29,566 nt of DNA from an uncultured Cellvibrio sp. (GCA_946481095.1 CAMLML010000061.1:1-29566); one strand, 5' to 3'. Positions 1 through 7,808 are shown, numbered from the stretch's first letter. Notes: generated by a model not told the origin, from the letters alone. Made by a program: numbers and translations.

Positions 1-88
1 CATCTTAAATCCCTCCCCCGCCTCCCTTTTTCAAAGGGAGGAGCCAGTCCCCTCCGCTTGCCAAGGGGAGGGTTAGGGTGGGGTGAAA
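1..88. repeat. Intergenic palindromic repeat element, copy 1
   Basis: This GC-rich stretch holds two hairpins. The first pairs CCTCCCTTT (21-29) with AAAGGGAGG (33-41). The second pairs a CCCCTCC run near 49-55 with the GGGGAGGG run at 65-72. The outer ends (CCCTCCCCC near 11 and a GGTTAGGGTGGGGTG run at 71-85) are also roughly complementary. The same pyrimidine/purine wording (CCCTAACCCTC and its complement) recurs at 16799-16907 and, in degraded form, at 19822-19916. It looks like a dispersed REP/BIME-like or miniature palindromic element. The element may extend beyond the left edge of the window. Confidence 0.55.
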
Positions 89-112
89 TTATTTCCAATC
101 GAGAATCAAAAA

Positions 113-313
113 ATGCAAGTCATCCTATCCGCCTTAATCCTTTTTCTACCCGCATTATTCGCCATGCTGATTTTGCTTTGGCTAAGAAAACAAAACTGGA
201 TTATCAAATTAAGCAGCATTTTATTGGCAACGTTAATTGTGATTAACACCTATCACATTTATTTTCCAGATCAGGATTTGCATACACGTTACGCTAATGT
301 GTTGTTGAGTTGA
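113..313 (+). CDS. Small hydrophobic membrane protein, unknown function
   Basis: A 66-residue protein if it begins at the ATG at 113, which has a GAGA purine stretch 10-13 bases upstream. An earlier in-frame start at 83 lies inside the palindromic element and is less likely. It has a hydrophobic segment at about residues 4-22, a short basic loop (RKQNW) and a second hydrophobic segment at about 27-43, followed by a polar tail. It therefore looks like a two-span inner-membrane protein with the loop in the cytoplasm. It ends three bases before the stop codon of the convergent ABC exporter, which is the kind of tight packing expected of a real gene. I do not recognise the family. It could be a chance hydrophobic reading frame. 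Confidence 0.45.
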   Translation: MQVILSALILFLPALFAMLILLWLRKQNWIIKLSSILLATLIVINTYHIYFPDQDLHTRYANVLLS

Positions 314-315
314 AC

Positions 316-2145
316 TTAAAACTCACCTAAAAATCCACCTGACTGGTGTGCCCAAAGTTGTGCATAAATGCCACCCAGTGCAATTAATTCGTTGTGAGTG
401 CCTTGCTCAATAATCTGACCTTTGTCCAGTACGATTAATTTATCCATAGCGGCAATGGTGGAAAGGCGATGGGCAATTGCGATCACCGTTTTTCCCTGCA
501 TGAGTTGGCTTAAATGTGATTGAATGGCAGCTTCAACTTCTGAATCCAGTGCAGAGGTTGCTTCATCCAAAATTAAAATGGGGGCGTTTTTAATTAATAC
601 ACGGGCAATCGCGATGCGTTGACGTTGGCCACCGGATAATTTTACGCCGCGCTCACCAACATGAGCATCGTATCCCTTGCGTCCTTGATTATCACAAAGA
701 CCTAAAATAAATTCATGTGCCTCGGCCAGTTTTGCAGCTTGAATCATTTCGTCTTCAGTTGCTCCGGGACGACCGTACAATAAATTGTCGCGAATTGATC
801 TATGCAATAAAGAGGTGTCCTGCGTTACCATGCCAATTTGCGCGCGCAGACTTTCTTGTTGTACTTGGGCAATATTATTGCCATCAATTGAAATCGACCC
901 GCTTTCAACATCATAAAAACGCAATAACAAATTCACCAGTGTGGATTTGCCAGCACCTGATCGGCCAACCAGACCAATTTTTTCACCCGCTTTTATGTCT
1001 AGATTGAAATCATTAAACAGCCCGGATTCTTTGCCATAGTTGAATTTTACTTGTTTGAATTCGATAGCACTTTTTGAAACCTGAAGTGGTAATGCATTGG
1101 TTTGATCTTGTACTTTGCGAGGAATGGTCAATGTATTTAAACCATCGCGCACAGTACCCATATTTTCAAACAGTGCGGAAACTTCCCACATAATCCAATG
1201 CGACATACCGTTCAAGCGAATGACCAAACCAATGGCTGCTGCAATTGCACCAGTGGTTACTAATAAATCTGTCCAAAGCCAAATGGAGATAGCTGCCATG
1301 GAAAAAATCAGTAATGCATTAATTATCCACACACTGACACCCAGTTGTGTTGCCAAACGCATTTGTGGATGAACAGTTGTTAAAAAGTGCTCCATCCCTT
1401 GTCGTGCATAATCAGCTTCGCGATGGGAATGTGAAAATAACTTAACAGTAGAAATATTGGTATAAGTATCGACTAAACGTCCGGTCATATCAGAACGAGC
1501 GTCGGCTTGGCGTGTTGATATTTTTATTAGTTTGGGTAAAAAATAATAGAGTAAACCACAATAGCTGATAAACCACATAAACAATGGCAATGACAATCGC
1601 CAATCCAACGCAAATGCAATTACCATAATTCCGGTAAAATACACCAACACATAAAGTAATACGTCCAATAATTTCATAATGGTTTCGCGTACAGCCAATG
1701 CTGTTTGCATAACTTTGGTTGCTATGCGGCCAGCAAACTCGTCCTGATAAAACTGATAACTTTGATCCAATAGATAACGGTGTGCCTGCCAGCGAATGCG
1801 CATGGGAAAATTACCCAGCAGTGTTTGATGTAAAAATAAGCTGTGTAATAACACACAAACAGGTAAACCAATTAATAACACCAGTGACATTGTCCATAGT
1901 TGCTGGTGGTCGCCTGCTAAAAATGCATTAGGTGTGGTGGTGTTCAATAAATCTACTAACTGTCCGAGAAATTGAAACAAGGACACTTCCATAATTGCAA
2001 TTAATGTATTAAAAAAGGCCATGGCGAATAAAAATAATCCTGCACCTTTGGCATAATGCTGACAAAAGGCATAAAGTGATTTCGGCGGTGTCGCAGGGGT
2101 TTCGGGTGGGAAAGGATTTATCAAGCTTTCAAAAAAACGGAACAT
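316..2145 (-). CDS. ABC exporter, fused membrane and ATPase domains (MsbA/ATM1-like)
   Basis: A 609-residue half-transporter of the type I exporter fold, expected to work as a homodimer in the inner membrane. The first ~340 residues hold the six-helix membrane domain, with hydrophobic stretches near residues 35-60, 85-108, 160-205 and 275-320. The remainder is the nucleotide-binding domain. This shows Walker A GRSGAGKST near residue 395, the Q-loop (VTQDTS), the signature LSGGQRQR near 502, Walker B with catalytic Glu in ILILDEATS near 525, and the switch His in AIAHRLS. All catalytic residues are present. The substrate is not evident: close relatives include lipid flippases, drug exporters and ATM1-like transporters, and there is no telling neighbour. 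The gene is alone on its strand, ending tail-to-tail with the small membrane gene at 113-313. Confidence 0.9.
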   Translation of the reverse strand: MFRFFESLINPFPPETPATPPKSLYAFCQHYAKGAGLFLFAMAFFNTLIAIMEVSLFQFLGQLVDLLNTTTPNAFLAGDHQQLWTMSLVLLIGLPVCVLLHSLFLHQTLLGNFPMRIRWQAHRYLLDQSYQFYQDEFAGRIATKVMQTALAVRETIMKLLDVLLYVLVYFTGIMVIAFALDWRLSLPLFMWFISYCGLLYYFLPKLIKISTRQADARSDMTGRLVDTYTNISTVKLFSHSHREADYARQGMEHFLTTVHPQMRLATQLGVSVWIINALLIFSMAAISIWLWTDLLVTTGAIAAAIGLVIRLNGMSHWIMWEVSALFENMGTVRDGLNTLTIPRKVQDQTNALPLQVSKSAIEFKQVKFNYGKESGLFNDFNLDIKAGEKIGLVGRSGAGKSTLVNLLLRFYDVESGSISIDGNNIAQVQQESLRAQIGMVTQDTSLLHRSIRDNLLYGRPGATEDEMIQAAKLAEAHEFILGLCDNQGRKGYDAHVGERGVKLSGGQRQRIAIARVLIKNAPILILDEATSALDSEVEAAIQSHLSQLMQGKTVIAIAHRLSTIAAMDKLIVLDKGQIIEQGTHNELIALGGIYAQLWAHQSGGFLGEF

Positions 2146-2300
2146 AAGTGTTGTGACCTGAGGTGTTATGAGCTAAAAGAGATAACCAAAAAGCTGGAGC
2201 CAGTGTAGCTGATTGGGCGGAGAGCTATTATAAAATTTACTTATGATCAAATTTGTCAGTATCTGTAATTAAATAACGTAATTCAGCAAAGAGAATCATC

Positions 2301-2693
2301 ATGAAAAATATTTTATCTTGTTTGGGAGCCGGTGCCCTTGGTGCTTTTTTGATGTGTCTGGTGATGTGGTTATCTACCCGTTATGGTATCACCCATTCAT
2401 TGGGCGTTGCGATTCAGGGATCCATTGCCCCTGAATGGATGTACCCAAGAATTGTTTGGGGTGGCGTATGGGCATTATTGTTTTTGCTGCCCTTGTTTGC
2501 ATCCAATCTTCTGGCGCGTAGCTTCGTTTTGGCTTTGATTCCAACCATGGTGCAATTATTTATTATTTACCCTTATTATCAGGGCAAAGGTGTAGCAGGG
2601 CTTAATCTGGGTTTGTTAGCACCGTTTGTAGTGTTTTTCTTTTTTTGGGTTTGGTCGTTGGCGACTGGTTTTATTTTAAAGCTGGCGAATTAG
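2301..2693 (+). CDS. Inner-membrane protein of unknown function
   Basis: A 130-residue, very hydrophobic protein with about four membrane spans, at roughly residues 6-25, 50-68, 74-92 and 100-125. There is a GAGA ribosome-binding stretch about 9 bases before the ATG. The second and third spans are joined by only a few residues. It shares general character with small membrane proteins of 120-140 residues found widely in Proteobacteria, but I see no diagnostic motif. The downstream exported protein begins four bases after its stop codon, so the two are very probably co-transcribed and translationally coupled. Confidence 0.7.
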   Translation: MKNILSCLGAGALGAFLMCLVMWLSTRYGITHSLGVAIQGSIAPEWMYPRIVWGGVWALLFLLPLFASNLLARSFVLALIPTMVQLFIIYPYYQGKGVAGLNLGLLAPFVVFFFFWVWSLATGFILKLAN

Positions 2694-2697
2694 TCCT

Positions 2698-3204
2698 ATG
2701 CGTTATTTAATTTTTCTGTGTTTGTGTTGTTTCGCTTTTTCGGCAGCAGCACAATTTCTGCCGGATAATAAAACACTCAATCAGCAATCCCTGGATCGCT
2801 GGATGAAGTCTGCAGCTGAAATGGCTGTAATTATGGAGTTGATTGATTCAACTCATCTAACGGATGAAGACTTGAAACAATTTGATGCATTATCAGCACA
2901 GGAGCAGGATCAAAAAATAGAACAACTTTTGTTACGAAAACAACAACTGGATGTTGCCAACCGTATAGTGCAAAAATATGGATGGAAATCACCGGGCGAA
3001 TTTCGCCGTTTCAGCACGAAGCTTGGTAATGCGATTGCGGCGTATTTTTCGAAAAAAGATCAGGAAGGATTAACAACTGATCAAATTAAGCAATTACAGG
3101 AAAAAATGGATGTGGCGATTTTAGCAGTGCCTGACACTGATATTCAGTTTGTGCAACAAAATGAAAAAAAGTTACAGCAGTACATTCAGGCATACGGAAA
3201 ATAG
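2698..3204 (+). CDS. Exported protein of unknown function with Sec signal peptide
   Basis: A 168-residue protein with a clear signal peptide: a basic start (MR), a hydrophobic core of about 15 residues and a small-residue cleavage region (FSAAAQ) with likely cleavage near residue 18. The mature part is helical, charged and Gln/Lys rich, without cysteines or known catalytic motifs, so it should be a soluble periplasmic protein. It lacks a lipobox at the predicted site, although several cysteines sit within the signal sequence itself. It follows the membrane protein at 2301 by four bases, suggesting an operon, and is ended by a hairpin terminator. I do not recognise the family. Confidence 0.7.
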   Translation: MRYLIFLCLCCFAFSAAAQFLPDNKTLNQQSLDRWMKSAAEMAVIMELIDSTHLTDEDLKQFDALSAQEQDQKIEQLLLRKQQLDVANRIVQKYGWKSPGEFRRFSTKLGNAIAAYFSKKDQEGLTTDQIKQLQEKMDVAILAVPDTDIQFVQQNEKKLQQYIQAYGK

Positions 3205-3205
3205 C

Positions 3206-3228
3206 AGGGAGACTTCGCCTCCCTTTTG
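3206..3228 (+). terminator. Rho-independent terminator after the 2301-3204 operon
   Basis: AGGGAG (3206-3211) pairs with CTCCCT (3219-3224) around a CTTCG-type tight loop, followed by a short T run. It begins two bases after the stop codon of the exported protein gene. The stem is short but the loop is stabilising. Confidence 0.6.
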
Positions 3229-3244
3229 ATATGAACTTTCCGGT

Positions 3245-4267
3245 TTAACGTGTGGTGCTTGTTAAAGTTAAATAAACCAGGGTTTGGTTCATCAATTGAT
3301 ATGCCACTTCTCCGAAGGTTATAGGGCCGGTGATGCTGCCGGTTTTTTTACCTTCAAGTTCTGAATAAAGATAATTCAATATGCAATTGCAGGAAAAGGC
3401 GATTTTGTCGCTATCTGCTTTGGGCAAGTTTTTATTGAAGCTATCAATATAGTTTTCTACCGGTTTTGCAAAACGATAAACCACATCGGCAAAAACCGGT
3501 GCATAGAGATTGACCGAATCATCATTCACTTGTTGGATGCTGACATTAATCATGACACCGCAATAATTGGCTACCAGTGGTAAGCGTGTATCAATATTAT
3601 TGGTTTTGATGTATTCCGCTAAATTAGTTGGTTTGCCGTCAATGTTGCATTGCGCAACATGAAAACCGGTTTCTGCAAAAGTAAATGCAGGGCCGTCACC
3701 CTGACTAAATAAATTGACTGTATTGATATTGGCTAATTGATTTTCCGGAACCGGTACGTGCATGGCAACAACCTGATTGTCTGCCAGCATTCCATTCGCA
3801 GGCCCAAATCCTACTTTGGGTGTCATTTTGCCTAAATCACCCAAATGAATTCCGGCAATCCATCCGATGATGGGTGAGAAGTACATATTGGGATAATCGG
3901 GTGCATTTTTGGCGTAAGACAAATGAATTTCAGAAAGGGCAGGCAGTATCACCAATGTAAATCCATGTTCCGGTGTTTCCTGGGCAATTCGCGAAATTGA
4001 ATTGACATCGTAAATGGAAATACGTGGCGCTTTGCTGGGTGACACACCTTCAATAGTATGAACAAAAATTTTATTTTTATCGGAAACTCCACCTTCTGTG
4101 GTCATGAAATAAGGAATGGTTCCAGCGATCCAATTGCCGGAGGGTAAATCTTTGAGCATGCTTTCATCGGCCGCAATCATCAGATATTCACCGCGTTTAA
4201 TCTTATCGACTAATTGATCGCGAGTGAGTAATTCCCGGGTAATAGCAATTTCATTGTCCGATCTCAT
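3245..4267 (-). CDS. FIST-like protein, function unknown
   Basis: A 340-residue soluble protein without signal peptide. The start is supported by AAGGA seven bases before the ATG. The C-terminal part contains a Cys-bearing segment (SCNCILNYL) followed by a Gly-rich turn and ITGPITFGEVA. That pattern resembles the end of FIST_C domains, where a Cys-Gly-Arg stretch is followed by a G-F-x-x-x-GE motif; FIST proteins are thought to bind small ligands such as amino acids in bacterial signalling. The N-terminal half has a distinctive LPSGNWIAGTIPYFM segment at about residues 41-55. No catalytic motif of a known enzyme was found. It lies 42 bases downstream of the ISL3-like repeat protein on the same strand, so the two probably form one operon. 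The FIST assignment is by pattern only and could be wrong. Confidence 0.6.
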   Translation of the reverse strand: MRSDNEIAITRELLTRDQLVDKIKRGEYLMIAADESMLKDLPSGNWIAGTIPYFMTTEGGVSDKNKIFVHTIEGVSPSKAPRISIYDVNSISRIAQETPEHGFTLVILPALSEIHLSYAKNAPDYPNMYFSPIIGWIAGIHLGDLGKMTPKVGFGPANGMLADNQVVAMHVPVPENQLANINTVNLFSQGDGPAFTFAETGFHVAQCNIDGKPTNLAEYIKTNNIDTRLPLVANYCGVMINVSIQQVNDDSVNLYAPVFADVVYRFAKPVENYIDSFNKNLPKADSDKIAFSCNCILNYLYSELEGKKTGSITGPITFGEVAYQLMNQTLVYLTLTSTTR

Positions 4268-4309
4268 AAAGTTTTCCTTCAGTCAATTAATGTAATTGTA
4301 AAATTCGTA

Positions 4310-5551
4310 TTAACCTGCGTATGCAGTTTTCAATACCATGCGGAATTCAGATTGCATGGTTTTTTGGTTGTGATTGAGGAAATCCCGAATGCGACGCACA
4401 GCATTCAGTTCTATTACAGGATCAGGGTTCATCAGAACCTGTGAACGCAGGTTAGCTAACAGCAGTTTGTAGGCTACGTGTGCAGTAGGCATAAAGCCGT
4501 CTTCTTTCAAAATTCGACGCCAGACTTTATGTTGTTCATCCGGCAGAGAATATTGTGTGTCTTCCGGAGCATTCATCATCTTGTTGATCTGAATAAGTTC
4601 CGGTTTCAGTTGACGCGCATTTTTCTTGAAAAACTCACGCAATGAATTCAGAGCATTAAGACGGGAGTTATTATCCCTGCTATTTTGAAATGCATGCCGT
4701 AATCGTGTCAGAAACAAATTGAAAGAGACGTTGGCAGAATTCAGGTTTATTTTGCCAGTGATCATTTTTAACCAAATACTGTTTTTGAGACTTGGCAACA
4801 GCAGTTTGGTTACATTGGATTGGCGTTCATCAATTAACTGTCGTTTGTTGGTTATGCCACAAACCTGACAATATTCATTGTCGAGCAATTTGGCTTGTGC
4901 AATAAAAAATTTACGCAGGGAAAGCACAGAATCTTTAAGGCCCTGTTGATTTTTATCATCTGCACTGGAAAGTTTAAGTTTGGATAACAACAACTTTAAC
5001 GGCACTACCTGTGTCTTTAACAAGACTTTATCGGTAAGAATTTTTTCCCAAATAGTGTCTACTTCTGTCGGCAGACAGCAGGCCAATTGAATACTTTCCG
5101 GAAATTTTGCAACTTCTTCCACTATTTTATCGACAAGCCCGGGTTCAATTTTAAACATGGATGCAATCGCTGTTGAATCCAGGCCGCGTAATTTTGCCAA
5201 AGATACTTGTTGTCTAAGCAAGTGAGTGTAATTGGAATGAATATCGCCAATAAATTGTGGTTGCAACAAAGTGCTTTGAGACAAACTCAAATCCTGATCA
5301 GCTTTATGGCTGTGTGTTGAATTGATATGACATGAATAATGCCCCACATTCACATGAGCCCATCGTCTTTTGATTTGATTGTTGATTGTTTCGGAATCTT
5401 TGCTGAGAAAAGAAAACATAGATTTTTCAGAGGTGGGCGCAACTTCAATATCAATTGTTCTGTTATTGTCATCAATGATAATGTCTTGAATAGCCCATGG
5501 CGCATTAATCCCTAGAATTGCTTCGAAATAGCTCTTCGGTTGTTTAACCAT
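4310..5551 (-). CDS. ISL3-transposase-like N-terminus fused to three helical repeats
   Basis: A 413-residue protein with AGGAG six bases before its ATG. Residues 8-75 read like the N-terminus of ISL3-family transposases: an ILGI...W.I.D I.ID...R.IDIEV.P stretch, then RRWAHVNVGHYSCHI in place of the usual RRWRHLD..... segment. The zinc-binding Cys pairs usual between them are absent. Residues 101-148 match the position of the transposase helix-turn-helix (LRGLDSTAIASMFKIEPGLVDKIV). No DDE catalytic domain follows. Instead three ~71-residue repeats occupy about 161-231, 252-322 and 336-406, each opening LP...IW/VW, with a central L.L..LR-type helix and a later LR.FF/RDFL helix. This suggests a retired transposase DNA-binding module serving as a binding or scaffold protein. 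It is divergent from the aldehyde dehydrogenase gene, so it may regulate it; that is inference. Confidence 0.65.
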   Translation of the reverse strand: MVKQPKSYFEAILGINAPWAIQDIIIDDNNRTIDIEVAPTSEKSMFSFLSKDSETINNQIKRRWAHVNVGHYSCHINSTHSHKADQDLSLSQSTLLQPQFIGDIHSNYTHLLRQQVSLAKLRGLDSTAIASMFKIEPGLVDKIVEEVAKFPESIQLACCLPTEVDTIWEKILTDKVLLKTQVVPLKLLLSKLKLSSADDKNQQGLKDSVLSLRKFFIAQAKLLDNEYCQVCGITNKRQLIDERQSNVTKLLLPSLKNSIWLKMITGKINLNSANVSFNLFLTRLRHAFQNSRDNNSRLNALNSLREFFKKNARQLKPELIQINKMMNAPEDTQYSLPDEQHKVWRRILKEDGFMPTAHVAYKLLLANLRSQVLMNPDPVIELNAVRRIRDFLNHNQKTMQSEFRMVLKTAYAG

Positions 5552-5783
5552 TTAGTGCTCCTAAAAGCAGATAGTGTGGATGGCTCAATTCTAGCACAGT
5601 AGTAAGTGTGCACAAAGTTGGCGTTAAACTCGTCTGAATGATAATTTTTTGAGACTCGATTCTCGAATTTAATTTTTAGTCGTATGCAGCGCCTGTGCGT
5701 TGTGAAATCTTAAACTAAACTGAAAAATAACATCAGCATAATAAGATCGAAACTTAATGTTTAATTCGTGAAGGATGTAAATT
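5552..5783. promoter_or_regulatory. Divergent control region between the ISL3-like and aldehyde dehydrogenase genes
   Basis: This 232-base gap must carry the promoters for both divergent transcripts. It is AT-rich near both genes. At 5651-5664 there is an imperfect palindrome (GAGACTCGATTCTC, centred on TCGA) next to a T run. It could be an operator, or a weak terminator. I could not pick out a convincing -35/-10 pair in either direction: a CATAAT at 5737-5742 is the best -10 for the rightward gene but it lacks a good -35. Confidence 0.4.
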
Positions 5784-6800
5784 ATGTTGTACATTAATTC
5801 GCTTATCGACGTTATTAAAAGTAAGACAACTGATAAGGATGTTAAAAAAACTATTCGCAAAATAAATGTGGGCATATTAGGTACCGGAAAAATTGGTACT
5901 GACTTACTGGTTAAGGTGTTGCGGTCACCTTATCTGGAATGTGTTATGTTCGCAGGGCGAAATTATGATTCAGAAGGTATGCAGTTTGCTGCCAAGCTTG
6001 ATGTTCCTCTCTCCGATCAGGGAATTATTGCATTTACACAAACCGGCCTTGGTTGCGATTTGGTTTTTGATGCGACCACAGCTGCCTGTCATGTTGAACA
6101 TGCATTAATACTTCAGGGCTTGGGAATTTTGGCGATAGACATGACTCCGTCACAAATTGGCGAATGTTGTGTTCCTGCCATAGGTCTTGATGAAGTCTAT
6201 GAAAATGACAACATCAGTATGATTTCCTGTGGTGGACAAGCATCAATTCCTCTTGCTTATGTACTCTCCAAAACTATTACCGGAATTGAAAAAATTGAAG
6301 TAGTCTCGCGGGTTTCTTCGGAATCCATTGGTCCTGGCACTTTGGCCAATATCGATGAGTACTACCGCAATACCAAATCCGGTTTGGCAAAATATACTGA
6401 TGTAAAAGAGTTTGATGTTGATTTGATTGTTGACAATATCAATACCACTACAAAAATGTTTACCAATATCACGGCGCATGTGCGTGATGAATCCAAAGTC
6501 GATATGCATAAAGTGATCAAGGAAATTCACCAGATGATAGGGCAAATACAATCTTATGTGCCTGGTTATCATTTGGAAGTAGTTCCATTTGCCAGTGCAG
6601 GACAAGTTACATTGGTAATCAGTGTCGAAGGTGCCGGTGATTATTTGCCTAAATTTGCTGGCAATCTGGATATCATCAATTGTGCTGCGTTAGCTGTAGC
6701 AGAGGAATTTGCCAAAGCAAAAAATGGATTGGTTGGTTACAAATATGGAATGGGCGCAAAAAGTTCAACGGCCAAATTTGCCGAAGCTCAGGCGTGTTAA
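5784..6800 (+). CDS. Orphan acetaldehyde dehydrogenase (acetylating), divergent member
   Basis: A 338-residue relative of MhpF/DmpF/BphJ, enzymes that turn acetaldehyde, NAD and CoA into acetyl-CoA. Visible are the NAD fold GILGTGKIGTDL (about residues 30-41), FDATTA, and the catalytic Cys in ISCGGQASIP (Cys149). GPGTLANIDE and the C-terminal EGAGDYLPKFAGNLDI block are also kept. Two things differ from the family. There is a ~27-residue basic N-terminal extension, although AAGGATG lies well placed before the ATG. The usual LNPAEPP..MR segment is replaced by an unrelated-looking Asn/Thr-rich stretch (DNINTTTKMFTNIT, near residues 218-231). No hydroxy-oxovalerate aldolase partner or meta-cleavage gene is nearby, although family members normally channel acetaldehyde from it. 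A different aldehyde/acyl-CoA substrate is therefore possible. The fold is sure, the substrate is not. Confidence 0.8.
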   Translation: MLYINSLIDVIKSKTTDKDVKKTIRKINVGILGTGKIGTDLLVKVLRSPYLECVMFAGRNYDSEGMQFAAKLDVPLSDQGIIAFTQTGLGCDLVFDATTAACHVEHALILQGLGILAIDMTPSQIGECCVPAIGLDEVYENDNISMISCGGQASIPLAYVLSKTITGIEKIEVVSRVSSESIGPGTLANIDEYYRNTKSGLAKYTDVKEFDVDLIVDNINTTTKMFTNITAHVRDESKVDMHKVIKEIHQMIGQIQSYVPGYHLEVVPFASAGQVTLVISVEGAGDYLPKFAGNLDIINCAALAVAEEFAKAKNGLVGYKYGMGAKSSTAKFAEAQAC

Positions 6801-6811
6801 GCTGAATAAAC

Positions 6812-6844
6812 AAAAAAATCCCTCATTCATTGAGGGATTTTTTT
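6812..6844. terminator. Bidirectional rho-independent terminator
   Basis: A perfect 14-base-pair stem, AAAAAAATCCCTCA (6812-6825) with TGAGGGATTTTTTT (6831-6844), around a five-base loop. Both strands end in a T run, so it serves the aldehyde dehydrogenase gene from the left and the pirin gene from the right. Confidence 0.93.
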
Positions 6845-6852
6845 GGCCGCAA

Positions 6853-7704
6853 TTAATTCGTCAGTGTACCTGCACGATAATCGCGAATAGCCTGCTCTAT
6901 CTCATCACTGGTATTCATTACAAACGGCCCATATTGTGCCACGGTTTCTTTTAAAGGCTTTCCTGATAAAACCAAAAATCTTGTGCCATCTTCGATAGCG
7001 GAGATACTGAGTTCGTCACCTTTGCCCAGAATTCCCGCATTGCCTTTTTCCAGTTTGCGTTTTGTATCGCCTATCGCAACTGAACCTTCGTAAACATAAA
7101 TAACCGAGTGATGATAATCCGGTAACGCATGCTCAAATTTTTTGCCTTGCGGTAATTGGATGTCCCAATAAATCGCTTCGGTTGACAGCCCCTGAATCGG
7201 GCCGCTAATAACCTGATCAAGAATCTTTGCTTGATTTGCTATGACTTTAATTGAACCGCCATCAGGTAAATTAACGATTGGAATGTCGTTACTGGTGATA
7301 TCACGATAATAAGCAGGTTTCATTTTTTCCACTGCTGGAAGATTAATCCAAAGCTGGAACCCGCGCATTAATCCGGATTCCTGCTGCGGCATTTCCGAAT
7401 GAATAATACCTTTTCCGGCAGTCATCCATTGCACGTCACCACTTTTTAAATGTCCTTTATTGCCCATGTGATCCTCATGCAGCATATGCCCTTCCAGCAT
7501 ATAGGTAACTGTTTCAAAGCCACGGTGCGGATGCGGAGGAAAACCGGCAATATAATCATTCGCGGATTCACTGCCGAATTCATCCAGCATTAAAAAGGGA
7601 TCGACCCTGGTTTGCTGATGCTGACCGATGCTGCGTTTGATTTTTACACCAGCCCCGTCACTGGTTGCCTGGCTTGCAATAATTCGTTCGAGTTCACGTT
7701 TCAT
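6853..7704 (-). CDS. Pirin family protein
   Basis: A 283-residue bicupin of the pirin family, a cytoplasmic metal-binding protein; some relatives act as quercetin dioxygenases or as regulators of central metabolism. The N-terminal cupin carries the metal ligands in PPHPHRGFETVTYMLEG (two His) and the later His and Glu in GKGIIHSEMP. LKSGDVQWMTAG is also typical of the family. I chose the ATG at 7704 because GGAGG lies eight bases upstream; the longer frame up to 7770 adds 22 residues of poor character. It is divergent from a LysR regulator 104 bases away, an arrangement seen for other pirin genes (for example yhaK/yhaJ of E. coli), so LysR control is likely. The actual reaction is unknown. 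Confidence 0.88.
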   Translation of the reverse strand: MKRELERIIASQATSDGAGVKIKRSIGQHQQTRVDPFLMLDEFGSESANDYIAGFPPHPHRGFETVTYMLEGHMLHEDHMGNKGHLKSGDVQWMTAGKGIIHSEMPQQESGLMRGFQLWINLPAVEKMKPAYYRDITSNDIPIVNLPDGGSIKVIANQAKILDQVISGPIQGLSTEAIYWDIQLPQGKKFEHALPDYHHSVIYVYEGSVAIGDTKRKLEKGNAGILGKGDELSISAIEDGTRFLVLSGKPLKETVAQYGPFVMNTSDEIEQAIRDYRAGTLTN

Positions 7705-7808
7705 CTTGTTGTTCCTCCTCTTGGGTGTACAGGCATTAAATCCTTTGACCACTGAAAAATAAACAGACATAGTTGAGGGATAACAATCGAAATATTGGAT
7801 GCGTCTTT

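Noticed and set aside
4310..5551. Intact or recently decayed ISL3 insertion sequence
   Set aside because: No DDE catalytic domain, no terminal inverted repeats or target duplications seen, and the reading frame is intact with a good ribosome-binding site, so it is a functioning gene and not a broken element.
5669..6605. Minus-strand frames at 5669-5875 and 6243-6605
   Set aside because: They overlap the aldehyde dehydrogenase gene or its control region, lack ribosome-binding sites and have no recognisable character.
5784..6800. Aromatic meta-cleavage catabolic operon suggested by the acetaldehyde dehydrogenase
   Set aside because: No aldolase, hydratase, hydrolase or ring-cleavage dioxygenase gene is present in the neighbourhood.
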